From contig JALZUF010000176.1 in the NCBI GenBank assembly GCA_023301785.1, positions 1 to 8,621 on the forward strand: DNA of 8,621 bases. Direction: 5' to 3'. The notes under the pieces were generated by a model that saw only the letters and a list, made by a program, of their open reading frames with translations, did no database searches and had not been told where the DNA came from. Positions 1-7,112 of this stretch are shown piece by piece. This DNA comes from Alphaproteobacteria bacterium (lineage in GTDB: Bacteria; Pseudomonadota; Alphaproteobacteria; Micavibrionales; Micavibrionaceae). Position 1 is the stretch's first letter, and every line of letters begins with the position of its first letter. Both the position numbers and the translations under genes were made by a program.

Positions 1-137
1 CCATCTTCATCACGCTTGCAGATCTCAAGTAAATACGCGCCTGAAATTAACGCACCCGTTGCTTGCGCTTGTGCCTTTGGCGGTAAGATAAAACTTGCCA
101 AAACTGTGATCAAGGCAATGAAAAGAAGGTTACGCAT
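1..137 (-). CDS. Small exported protein, 5' part only (possibly Rap1a/Tai-like)
   Basis: Only the first 45 codons are in the window; the gene continues past the left edge. The ATG at 137-135 opens a classic Sec signal peptide: M-R-N, a hydrophobic core (LLFIALITVLASFIL), then PPKAQA with likely cleavage after residue 24. The mature protein begins QATGALISGAYLLEICKRDED. A small-residue stretch followed by 'SGxxLLexCk' resembles the start of Rap1a/Tai-type periplasmic proteins, but 20 mature residues are too few for a family call. It lies 25 bp downstream of the helicase-like gene on the same strand, so the two are probably co-transcribed. The upstream sequence has only a weak ribosome-binding site (AAGTAAG, somewhat far from the ATG). 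The coding call is fairly sure; the function is unknown. Confidence 0.7.
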   Translation of the reverse strand, partial: MRNLLFIALITVLASFILPPKAQAQATGALISGAYLLEICKRDED

Positions 138-162
138 TATAATTGCTTACTTAAATATTGGC

Positions 163-1329
163 TTACTTGTCTTTATCTGCCGTTTTTAATTGCTGTAAAA
201 TCGCAAACGGTGAATCTTCTGGATTGCTTTTAGCCTCAGCAACATAAACATTTTGTTTTGGTTCACGGTTTTTATTATGCGATTTACTTTTAGGTTTAAA
301 TTTCTTTTTGTCTGATTTGAAATTTGAATTCGAAAATTTGTTATCTCTCGGCTTTGCGCTTGAAGCATTACCCGCACTGCCACGATCCATCGCCTTACCT
401 TTTTTCAAGGCAAAAGTGGCAAGTTGTGGTTTTTCAAAAACAGGCTTGGCTACGACTGTGTCGCCTGCAGGCAATACAGCTTCAACTTTTGGCTTTGCCG
501 CTTTATCGCCTTCAGACTTTACGTCCTTAGCTTCTTCAGCTTTAGCAGCCTCATCGGCTGGGTCATGTACTTTTGTATGTCCCATAGATGTTAACACGGC
601 ATATAGATCGGCAATATTACTACCAAGCCATTCAGCCATTTGGTGTTGCGCCTGAAACTTACCATCCTTGGCAGAGTCATAAACGGCACAGATCACACGA
701 TCCAACATATCAACACGCACAGAGCGCGGGCCATATATTGGGTAGCCAATAGATTGGTAGTAAGATTTATCAAGGTCTTTGCCTTCAACTGAAAAAGACA
801 CGATACCGTCCGCAGGTGCTTCGGCTGGTAAATCTTTATCGTTAAACAATGTCAACAGAAGTGCGCGCAAACGAACGGCGGCGGGTTTATTTAATTCAGG
901 TAAGTAAACAAGAAGCGGCCCAAATCTAATTTTCTTTGTTCGCAAACTTGCGCGTTGATCTTCATCCATTTGCGCAATCAAAGATTGTAAATCTGCACGT
1001 GGAATAATACCTAGGGCGTCGTAAATTTTATTCGCAATTTCTTGCGGCGCACCAACGGGAATATCATCCGCTTTTAAATTTGTTAGAGGTAGTAATGCTT
1101 CGGCAATGTATCGTGCCAACCATTCAGAAATAAATTTAGACAGCGCGGCTTGGTCTTCATCTTTCGTAGCGGCGCAATCAACTAAAGACATTGACGGTGT
1201 TAAAACTGTTTCGCCTTTTTTGACTTCTGCGACAACGTCGCCCGCCATTGGGTTGGTTAAATCTCTTTGCCATGAAATGGCACCATTCTCACCAAGTGTG
1301 AGTTGCTTATCTAATGAATTTAAAATCAT
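163..1329 (-). CDS. Stand-alone C-terminal region of a Suv3/MgpS-like alphaproteobacterial helicase; helicase core missing
   Basis: The 388-residue product resembles the region downstream of the DExH core in the large alphaproteobacterial helicases related to mitochondrial Suv3. Visible family-like segments, from memory, are GENGAISWQ near residue 13; a helix with WLARYIAEALLPL at 70-82; IRFGPLLVYLPELNKPAAVRLRALL at 134-158; and YYQSIGYPIYGPRSVRVDMLDR at 190-211. A low-complexity Ala/Glu/Lys linker follows, then a very basic tail (about 310-358) and the short terminal motif SPFAILQQLK (373-382). No Walker A, DExH or motif VI is present. The frame stays open upstream only to a TAA at 1417-1419, and the 18 codons there are not helicase-like, so a simple nearby frameshift does not explain the missing part. 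I chose ATG 1329, preceded by AAGAAAAGGG. A TTG at 1362 would add 11 residues but has no ribosome-binding site. It may act as an RNA-binding module or as the second half of a split helicase; that is inference. Confidence 0.7.
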   Translation of the reverse strand: MILNSLDKQLTLGENGAISWQRDLTNPMAGDVVAEVKKGETVLTPSMSLVDCAATKDEDQAALSKFISEWLARYIAEALLPLTNLKADDIPVGAPQEIANKIYDALGIIPRADLQSLIAQMDEDQRASLRTKKIRFGPLLVYLPELNKPAAVRLRALLLTLFNDKDLPAEAPADGIVSFSVEGKDLDKSYYQSIGYPIYGPRSVRVDMLDRVICAVYDSAKDGKFQAQHQMAEWLGSNIADLYAVLTSMGHTKVHDPADEAAKAEEAKDVKSEGDKAAKPKVEAVLPAGDTVVAKPVFEKPQLATFALKKGKAMDRGSAGNASSAKPRDNKFSNSNFKSDKKKFKPKSKSHNKNREPKQNVYVAEAKSNPEDSPFAILQQLKTADKDK

Positions 1330-1406
1330 CCCTTTTCTTACCCGAACTTTGCCCAATATCAAAGGAAAATAAACAAAAAACAGGCTTTTGATCCCGTATA
1401 AAACTT

Positions 1407-1421
1407 GATAAGGTGCTTATC
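1407..1421. promoter_or_regulatory. Perfect 6-bp dyad GATAAG-gtg-CTTATC in the divergent gap
   Basis: The arms 1407-1412 and 1416-1421 are exact inverted repeats around a 3-base centre. The dyad sits in the AT-rich gap between two divergent genes, where an operator would be expected. A TATAAA lies just to its right (1423-1428), but it has no partner -35 at proper spacing. No convincing promoter was found for either gene. A 6-bp dyad can arise by chance. Confidence 0.3.
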
Positions 1422-1446
1422 TTATAAACATTTATAGAAAATCGAG

Positions 1447-2904
1447 ATGATGACATCCAAATTCCTTCTGCCTGTATTTTTATTCAGCCTGCTTATCAGC
1501 ACATTAGCGCACCCTGCATTTGCAAAAAACGCGTTGATTAATGACGCTGGCGCAAAGCGTCTTATGGACGTTTTGCAAAAGACAATGGCTGAACGTAAAA
1601 AGGCCGCCACAGATATTGGTGGCGAACTGGTAACATCAGGAAAAATTACGATTGAGCAATCAGACACTTATTATGCGGCAACACTGCCTGAGATGATAAT
1701 CAAGGCCGCTAATAATGATGAAATTAAAATTGGCTTGGTTGCGATCAATGCGACGCCCGTTAAAGACTCAGAAGATTGGAAAATGTCCGTTGCCTTACCA
1801 ACGCCGATTGTTATTAAAAATGCCACTGACAATTCAACAAAACGTATTGATATTGGCTCCCAAAAATCTGGCGGTGTCTGGGCAAAAAGTATGGATGGGT
1901 TCTCAACATTTATTGGTGAATATAAAAACGTTGTCTTAACAAACGAGACAACGAACGATGTGTTTAATATTGGAAGCTTATCATTGAACTCAGACTTCGC
2001 AGAAAAAGAAAATAAATGGGGTGGTAAATCTGCCGTCACATTACAAAACGTTTCTTTTGATAACGCGACGCAAAAAAATGTTTTTTCTTTTGAAAATTTA
2101 AAGATGCTCGTCACAATGAGAGACTATGATTTCAAGAGTTTTAAGCAAATCATCCAAAATTCAACCAGTCCTGACTTAGTCAATAACCTGATTAACATTC
2201 AAGGAAATATGTCATCAGATATTGTTATTGATAAGATAAAAATAAACACACCAAAAATGGCAGAGTTAAAGGGCTTTGATTCATTAAAGCTTGGCTTTTC
2301 TTCTACACCATCGAATGACGGTAAATTAGATCAGAAAACGCATATTTCTTATATTGGTTTAGATTTAAATAATGCATCACCTTCTGACGAAGTCATACCT
2401 CGGAACTTCCAAACAAAAATTGATTTAGAAAATTTACCTTTGCAAGAAATCATAGACCTTGGCACGCAATTTACGGCCAGCGGCGCCGCAGAAAACAAGG
2501 CGGTAAAACAGTTGGCTGTCATGCAGGCCATGCTTTCCTTACCACAAACCTTAATGAAAGCTAGTACAGCTTTAAAATTAAGTGACACTTTGTTAAGTAC
2601 GAGTGAATATACATTCTCACTAGATGGTGATGCCATGGCTGCCGCAGGAGCAGAAACAGGGTTTGTTGGCTCGGCCGATATGAAAGTCCAAGGACTGACG
2701 AAAGTCATCGAAAAATTAGAAAAAGAACCTGACTCGGCCGCCCTTGTTAAACAGCTTAAATTATTCAAAAAATTAAGTGATTATAAAGATGGAAGGCATG
2801 AGTTGAAATTAGTCTTAAAACCAAGCGGTAAAATAATGGCCAACAATGACGAGTACAAACAACGTCTAATGCAAAAAGAGCGTAAAGAAAGAAACAAAAA
2901 CTAG
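1447..2904 (+). CDS. Unrecognised 485-residue exported protein, probably beta-rich
   Basis: The N-terminus is a clear Sec signal peptide: residues 1-5 MMTSK, hydrophobic core FLLPVFLFSLLISTL, and cleavage expected after AFA at residue 26. The mature part has no membrane segment, so a periplasmic location is likely. It is rich in Lys, Asn, Asp and Ser and shows short alternating polar/hydrophobic stretches such as 'IGLVAINATPV' and 'SDIVIDKIKINTPKMAELKGFDSLKLGF'. The C-terminal part, with 'SADMKVQGLTKVIEKL', a helical stretch, then 'HELKLVLKPSGKIMANNDEY', recalls alphaproteobacterial periplasmic proteins of the AsmA/DUF945/DUF2125 kind that end in a 'G.(L/I)..N' strand; this is a resemblance of layout only. 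The tail is strongly basic (KERKERNKN). Two ATGs are adjacent (1447 and 1450), with only a GAG just before them. The gene runs divergently from the helicase-like gene and ends overlapping the hemW stop. Confidence 0.85.
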   Translation: MMTSKFLLPVFLFSLLISTLAHPAFAKNALINDAGAKRLMDVLQKTMAERKKAATDIGGELVTSGKITIEQSDTYYAATLPEMIIKAANNDEIKIGLVAINATPVKDSEDWKMSVALPTPIVIKNATDNSTKRIDIGSQKSGGVWAKSMDGFSTFIGEYKNVVLTNETTNDVFNIGSLSLNSDFAEKENKWGGKSAVTLQNVSFDNATQKNVFSFENLKMLVTMRDYDFKSFKQIIQNSTSPDLVNNLINIQGNMSSDIVIDKIKINTPKMAELKGFDSLKLGFSSTPSNDGKLDQKTHISYIGLDLNNASPSDEVIPRNFQTKIDLENLPLQEIIDLGTQFTASGAAENKAVKQLAVMQAMLSLPQTLMKASTALKLSDTLLSTSEYTFSLDGDAMAAAGAETGFVGSADMKVQGLTKVIEKLEKEPDSAALVKQLKLFKKLSDYKDGRHELKLVLKPSGKIMANNDEYKQRLMQKERKERNKN

Positions 2905-4061
2905 AGCAGGTAACTTAGTAACGCGTTTAGTTTTTGCATACCTTTTGACGTTGGCACAATATGCGTCTTCGTTAGCTTAATAAAATCACCATCGATAAGG
3001 TGATTAATCTTATCCTGCTGTATAGACATACGCCAATCAACGCCCGTTTCTTTTTCAATGTTTTTGAGCGCAATTCCCTGACGCAAACGAAGCCCCATCA
3101 TCATCATTTCAATCAAACGTTCGTCCTGTGACACTTCCTGAAATGGGTGGTAACCATGCCCGTCCTTGGCAACATAATCTAACCACACATCTGGCGCACG
3201 CCTGACACGCGTTGCAAATTTTTGCCCCTTAATTGTTATGCGGCCATGCGCACCGGGTCCAATCCCAGCATAATCACCATATTGCCAGTACGTTAAATTA
3301 TGGGCAGATTCCTGACCTGCAATCGCATGATTAGAAATCTCATAAGCGGGCATATTTGCCCCTTCTAAAATTTCCTGCGTCACTTCGTAAAACTCACCCG
3401 CTTGATCAGCTTCAGGAATTCTAAATTCACCCCGCGCGGCTTGCGTATAAAATGGTGTACCTTGCTCTATCGTTAATTGATACAGAGATAAATGCCCTTG
3501 TGCGTATTGTAGCGCGTCGTTTAACTCATTTTTCCAATCATTAATGTTTTGCTCTGGACGTGCATAAATTAAATCAAAGCTGTAACGGTCAAAGATTTGT
3601 TCCGCGGTTTTAATCGCGCCTATGGCCTCTTGCGCGGAATGCTGACGCCCTAAAAATTTCAAATCATCGTCGCGTAAAGATTGCACTCCTATTGAAACAC
3701 GGTTAATGCCCGCCGCTTTGAAATCTTTGAATTTTTGCGCCTCTATGGAGGTTGGATTTGCCTCCAGCGTAATCTCGATATCAGGCGATACATTCCAAAC
3801 CTTCGCAATGTGATTCAGAATAATCTCAACCGTTTTAGGATTCATTAAAGACGGTGTACCACCTCCAAAGAAAATCGACGTTACATTGCGTTTACCTGTT
3901 TGTTGCGTAGTGTGATCAATCTCTTTGACAAAACTTGCTGCCCATTTTTCATGGTCAACGGTGTCACTGACATGGGAATTAAAATCACAATAGGGGCATT
4001 TGGCTTTACAAAAAGGCCAATGAACATAAACGCCGAAAAGATCATCAGAGCAATCAGGCAT
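2901..4061 (-). CDS. hemW: HemW, radical-SAM heme chaperone (formerly HemN-like oxidase)
   Basis: The 386-residue product is full length for HemW. The radical-SAM cluster motif CxxxCxxC is at C18, C22 and C25 in HWPFCKAKCPYCDF, with FGGGTPS at 65-71, LEANP at 99-103 and SIGVQS at 123-128. Family-specific segments are EISNHA (241-246), HNLTYW (254-259) and GIGPGAH (266-272); MGLRLRQGI begins the C-terminal winged region. HemW binds heme and hands it to respiratory proteins. The CxxxCxxC plus HNxxYW pattern fits HemW rather than a true oxygen-independent coproporphyrinogen oxidase, although older annotations use that name. It is the last gene of the rph-rdgB-hemW operon: its ATG lies inside rdgB with an 8-bp overlap, which suggests translational coupling, since the ribosome-binding site is weak. 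Its TAG stop shares a CTAG with the opposing gene's stop. Confidence 0.95.
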   Translation of the reverse strand: MPDCSDDLFGVYVHWPFCKAKCPYCDFNSHVSDTVDHEKWAASFVKEIDHTTQQTGKRNVTSIFFGGGTPSLMNPKTVEIILNHIAKVWNVSPDIEITLEANPTSIEAQKFKDFKAAGINRVSIGVQSLRDDDLKFLGRQHSAQEAIGAIKTAEQIFDRYSFDLIYARPEQNINDWKNELNDALQYAQGHLSLYQLTIEQGTPFYTQAARGEFRIPEADQAGEFYEVTQEILEGANMPAYEISNHAIAGQESAHNLTYWQYGDYAGIGPGAHGRITIKGQKFATRVRRAPDVWLDYVAKDGHGYHPFQEVSQDERLIEMMMMGLRLRQGIALKNIEKETGVDWRMSIQQDKINHLIDGDFIKLTKTHIVPTSKGMQKLNALLSYLL

Positions 4062-4650
4062 CTTGTTTCATATAAGTAATAAATTTTTCAACTGCTTTGG
4101 CACGGTGTGAAATCTCATTCTTTTTAGATGGCTCCATTTCCGCGGCCGTGTGCGTCATATCTTGCGGAACAAAAATCGGATCATATCCATGCCCTTGATC
4201 GCCGCGCATAGGCCAAGTGAGATGACCTTCAAATTTACCTTCAAACGTTTCTTCACGCCCATCGGGGTAAACCAACGCCAACACCGCGATAAAATACGCG
4301 GCCTCATCGCCTTTAATACCACCAAGTTCATCATTCACACGTGCCATCGCCATATTGAAGTCGCGCCCTTGTGGTGTTTCACCCCAGCGCGCTGAATATA
4401 TACCAGGCGCACCCGCCAAGCCCTCAACACAAAGGCCGCTATCATCCGCCAACGCGGGCAAGCCTGTCGCTTTGCAAGCCGCGCGTGCTTTCAATAATGC
4501 GTTACCAGTAAAGGTCTCTTCGGTTTCCTCAGGTTCAGGCAGTTTAAAATCTGCTGCTGATTTAATTTCAATCCCCATGCCTTTGAACATGTCTTGAAAT
4601 TCAACAACCTTACCTTGATTGTGCGTCGCGATCAGAAGGGTCTTAAACAT
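4054..4650 (-). CDS. rdgB: RdgB/HAM1-family dITP/XTP pyrophosphatase
   Basis: The 198-residue product is typical in length. It hydrolyses non-canonical purine triphosphates (dITP, ITP, XTP) to monophosphates and pyrophosphate, keeping them out of DNA and RNA. The N-terminal substrate loop THNQGK is at 9-14, and an acidic metal-binding stretch and FTGNALLKA are at 42-55. The active-site LADDSGL is at 67-73, followed by LAGAPGIYSARW. HGYDPIFVP is at 154-162 and KKNEISHRAKA at 176-186, all in family order. The ATG overlaps the rph stop by one base (TAATG), and GGGA five bases upstream, inside the rph end, serves as ribosome-binding site. The order rph-rdgB-hemW is conserved in many alphaproteobacteria. 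Confidence 0.96.
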   Translation of the reverse strand: MFKTLLIATHNQGKVVEFQDMFKGMGIEIKSAADFKLPEPEETEETFTGNALLKARAACKATGLPALADDSGLCVEGLAGAPGIYSARWGETPQGRDFNMAMARVNDELGGIKGDEAAYFIAVLALVYPDGREETFEGKFEGHLTWPMRGDQGHGYDPIFVPQDMTHTAAEMEPSKKNEISHRAKAVEKFITYMKQDA

Positions 4651-5369
4651 TAAAGTCCCAAAACTTTTTTCTGTTGTTCAAATATATCGCCACATCCTGC
4701 TTTTGCTAAATTCAGTAATTCTTGAAATTCTGCTTCGCTGAATGGGGTTTGTTCGGCTGTTCCTTGGATCTCAACAATACCGCCCTTCCCTGTGATAACA
4801 AAGTTCGCATCTGTTTCTGCATTTGAATCTTCATCGTAATCTAAATCTAAAACAGGCGTGCCTTTATATATGCCGCATGAAATGGCAGATACTGTATCGG
4901 TCAATGGCAATTCTTTAAGCAATTTCAAATCAACAAGATGTTGTAGCGCCATGTGAAGCGCAACATACGCCCCTGTTACTGAGGTTGTTCTAGTACCACC
5001 ATCGGCCTGAATAACATCACAATCAATTCTGACCTGACGCTCACCCAATGCCTTCATATCGACAACGGCGCGCAAAGCACGACCAATAAGGCGTTGAATT
5101 TCTTGTGTGCGGCCAGATTGCTTACCACGTGCAGCTTCACGATCCATACGTTGATCTGTTGAACGTGGTAACATACCGTATTCTGCCGTAATCCAACCTT
5201 TACCAGAGCCACGCATCCATCCTGGCACTTTTTCCTCAACACTGGCTGTACACAACACGTGCGTGTCGCCAAACTTGGCTAAACAGCTGCCTTCAGCGTG
5301 TTTTGAGTAATTTGTGATCAATTCTACAGAACGTAAGTCTGCGGGTGTGCGGCCAGAAGGTCTTGTCAT
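4650..5369 (-). CDS. rph: RNase PH, tRNA 3'-end exoribonuclease
   Basis: The 239-residue product is a phosphate-dependent 3'-5' exoribonuclease that trims tRNA precursors and normally works as a hexameric ring. Nearly every family block is present: RPSGRTPADLR at the N-terminus, KHAEGSCLAKFGDTHVLCTASVEE, GWITAEYGMLPRST, GKQSGRTQEIQRLIGRALRAVVD, CDVIQADGGTRTTSVTGAYVAL, and near the end EIQGTAEQTPFSEAEF. The catalytic-site Arg and Asp residues in these blocks look intact. I placed the start at ATG 5369 because RNase PH proteins begin M(T)RPSGR and AAGGA lies about 10 bases upstream. A longer frame back to 5465 would run across the promoter at 5407-5434 and adds residues foreign to the family. 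It is the first gene of the operon with rdgB and hemW. Confidence 0.96.
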   Translation of the reverse strand: MTRPSGRTPADLRSVELITNYSKHAEGSCLAKFGDTHVLCTASVEEKVPGWMRGSGKGWITAEYGMLPRSTDQRMDREAARGKQSGRTQEIQRLIGRALRAVVDMKALGERQVRIDCDVIQADGGTRTTSVTGAYVALHMALQHLVDLKLLKELPLTDTVSAISCGIYKGTPVLDLDYDEDSNAETDANFVITGKGGIVEIQGTAEQTPFSEAEFQELLNLAKAGCGDIFEQQKKVLGL

Positions 5370-5406
5370 TACAGTATATTCCTTATTGTTGTAAGTATTT
5401 AGCCGC

Positions 5407-5434
5407 ATATTAACCAGCAAGGCCTGCTTGTCAA
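5407..5434 (-). promoter_or_regulatory. Likely sigma-70-type promoter of rph-rdgB-hemW
   Basis: On the minus strand a perfect -35 TTGACA (5434-5429) is followed after 16 bases by TAATAT (5412-5407), matching the -10 consensus at four of six positions. The predicted RNA start near 5400 lies about 30 bases before the rph ATG at 5369. The spacer contains an AGCA/TGCT inverted repeat around AGGCC (5416-5428), a weak operator candidate. Confidence 0.6.
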
Positions 5435-5446
5435 TTAAGGAAGCAT

Positions 5447-5475
5447 TTGCGCCAAATTCAAACAACCGATATAAT
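5447..5475 (+). promoter_or_regulatory. Likely sigma-70-type promoter of the exported-protein/grpE pair
   Basis: TTGCGC (5447-5452) and a perfect TATAAT (5470-5475) are separated by exactly 17 bases. The RNA start would be near 5482, leaving a leader of about 22 bases that includes TTTAGG, nine bases before the ATG at 5505. It is back-to-back with the rph promoter. No heat-shock-type (CTTGAAA/CCCCAT) promoter or CIRCE palindrome is seen here. Confidence 0.65.
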
Positions 5476-5504
5476 TAAAGGGTTATCAATTTAGGCAAAA
5501 TCAC

Positions 5505-6434
5505 ATGAAATATCTATTTTACCCCATTCTTACCTTATTCTTGCTGTGTCCTCTTCAAACGGCATCGGCGCAAGGCGCACCAGAAAGTCAGATATTCCTG
5601 CCGCCTGCGACAGAGTGGGATAATAATGCGGCGAAGCAAACTCAGATTTTACAGCAACAATCTTTGTTACAAGAATCTGACAAACTGTCTGTGAATGAAG
5701 TTGAAGTCTCAATAGAACATCCAGATTATCTTGAGCCTCATCAATTTACCCTTGTGATGAAGCTTAAGAACGCAGAAACAGGTTGTCACAATTATAGTCC
5801 AATTGATTTTGAATCAAAAATAATTGAGCCGCACTTTATGGATATCACCCTTAACTTCTATCGTCGTAATTTTAAAGAAACGCAATACCCAACTTTTGAT
5901 TGTGACCAGAGCAATAAGATCGTTTCCACTATGATGGTTTTGGATGCCAAAGATTTGAAAAAGCGCGGCCTTAGACAATTACGTTTTAGTAACGGCGCCG
6001 CTCGTGACCAATATAATATTGTCCATTTAGAAAACAAAATTCGCCTTGAACCACAAAGCATGGTGGCGTTTAAAGCCAAAGGCTTAACTGGCCCTGACAA
6101 AGCCTACATGGAATATGATTACGGCGATCAAAGTATTGTTGCGCTCCAAGTCCCTATGGCGCTTGAAAGTGATAACATCACACAAGCGGTGCGTGATCTG
6201 GCCTATAAACAAGCATTCCAACCTATCCTTGGTGACAATGCGATGAAGTCAGACAAGAAAAACGTATTTTATTTTAAAGCGCCTAATGCATCAACGGTTG
6301 AAGACCTTAAGAAAACAGGCTATATGGAGTTCGGAACAATTCAGGTTATGCGTCCGTATGACGGTGCGCAAGGACGTGTTGGACTACCTGTTCCTTTAAA
6401 GGTTTTTATTAGCCAACCAAATAAAATGTTATAG
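5505..6434 (+). CDS. Unrecognised 309-residue exported protein upstream of grpE
   Basis: A Sec signal peptide is clear: MKYL, hydrophobic core FYPILTLFLLCPL, and cleavage after ASA at residue 22. C15 lies inside the hydrophobic core and is not in a lipobox. The mature protein starts with a Gln-rich segment (44-56) and then shows beta-type stretches such as VNEVEVSIEHPDYLEPHQFTL. Two mature cysteines, C94 and C133, could form a disulfide. The 'GLRQLRFSNGAARDQYNIVHLENKIRLEP' region and the C-terminal 'MRPYDGAQGRVGLPVPLKVFIS' look like strands of a compact periplasmic domain. I do not recognise the family. AGG at 5493-5495 is a reasonable ribosome-binding site. It lies 30 bp before grpE on the same strand under a good promoter, in the place where hrcA often sits in alphaproteobacteria; it has no resemblance to the HrcA repressor. 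Confidence 0.88.
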   Translation: MKYLFYPILTLFLLCPLQTASAQGAPESQIFLPPATEWDNNAAKQTQILQQQSLLQESDKLSVNEVEVSIEHPDYLEPHQFTLVMKLKNAETGCHNYSPIDFESKIIEPHFMDITLNFYRRNFKETQYPTFDCDQSNKIVSTMMVLDAKDLKKRGLRQLRFSNGAARDQYNIVHLENKIRLEPQSMVAFKAKGLTGPDKAYMEYDYGDQSIVALQVPMALESDNITQAVRDLAYKQAFQPILGDNAMKSDKKNVFYFKAPNASTVEDLKKTGYMEFGTIQVMRPYDGAQGRVGLPVPLKVFISQPNKML

Positions 6435-6464
6435 ACACAAAAAGATAAAAGAAAAAATTTACAC

Positions 6465-7112
6465 ATGAGTACTGAAGACAACAAAGATCAAAAAGATCCT
6501 GATATGAACAATGAGCAACCAAGAACGATCAAGACTGAAAACCAAACGGATGATGAAAACATCGTGAATCTGGATGGCATGAATGGTGAGCCGTCTCTTG
6601 AGATGTCTGCCGATATGATGGTTGAATCCTTACAAAAAGATTTATTGGAAGCGCGCGAGCGCACCATGCGTGCCTTGGCAGATGCCGAGAACACACGTAA
6701 ACGTGCCATGAAAGACCGTGAAGATGCGGGTAAGTATGCCGTGTCAAACTTCGCGCGTGACTTGCTTGATTTTGGTGATAATTTTAAACGTGCTTTAGAA
6801 AGCATGCCCGATGATATGCCAGAGAGCGTGACAGGTGGTTTAGAAGCCATGGAGCGTGAGCTTCTTGCAACATTCGATCGTCATGGCATTAAAAAAATTG
6901 AGCCTTTAGACGAGATGTTTGATGCCAACTTCCACGAAGTGATGTTCGAAATGCCTGCTGATAAACCAGCAGGTACGATCATGCAAATTATTGAAGCAGG
7001 ATATGTTCTTAATGGTCGCCTATTGCGTGCCGCCAAAGTTGGTATCGCCAAAGCCGCCCCAGCGGAAGATGGCCCAACAGATCCTGGCGCTAGTATCGAT
7101 ACCAAAGCTTAA
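6465..7112 (+). CDS. grpE: GrpE, nucleotide exchange factor of DnaK
   Basis: The 215-residue product is the co-chaperone that releases ADP from DnaK (Hsp70) and acts in the cytoplasm as a dimer. An acidic, disordered N-terminal stretch (1-50) is followed by the long coiled coil (about 53-95, with LQKDLLEARERTMRALADAENTRKRAMKDREDA). A helical region FARDLLDFGDNFKRAL (96-111) follows, then the C-terminal beta domain with the GrpE signature FDANFHEVMFEMPADKPAGTIMQIIEAGYVLNGRLLRAAKVGIAK, split here at 152-161, 162-178 and 179-196. The last 20 residues are a short Ala/Pro/Asp tail. The 30-base gap upstream is purine-rich without a clean ribosome-binding site and has no terminator, so it is probably expressed with the exported-protein gene before it. 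dnaK, dnaJ and hrcA are not in the window. Confidence 0.96.
   Translation: MSTEDNKDQKDPDMNNEQPRTIKTENQTDDENIVNLDGMNGEPSLEMSADMMVESLQKDLLEARERTMRALADAENTRKRAMKDREDAGKYAVSNFARDLLDFGDNFKRALESMPDDMPESVTGGLEAMERELLATFDRHGIKKIEPLDEMFDANFHEVMFEMPADKPAGTIMQIIEAGYVLNGRLLRAAKVGIAKAAPAEDGPTDPGASIDTKA

Noticed and set aside
308..655. Open frame antisense to the helicase-like gene.
   Set aside because: It mirrors a well-supported coding frame, has no family features and no ribosome-binding site.
1327..1362. TTG at 1362 as the start of the helicase-like gene.
   Set aside because: There is no ribosome-binding site before it, and family similarity begins after the ATG at 1329; it remains possible.
3096..3107. 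Four CAT repeats in hemW, giving four Met in a row.
   Set aside because: They fall just before the conserved MGLRLR segment with normal spacing, so they are an ordinary coding run.
5370..5465. A longer rph start at 5465 adding 32 residues.
   Set aside because: The added residues are foreign to RNase PH and the region contains the rph promoter; M(T)RPSGR at 5369 is the family start.
6164..6170. CTTGAAA as a heat-shock sigma -35 for grpE.
   Set aside because: It is inside the upstream gene, about 300 bp from grpE, and no CCCCAT-like -10 follows at the right distance.
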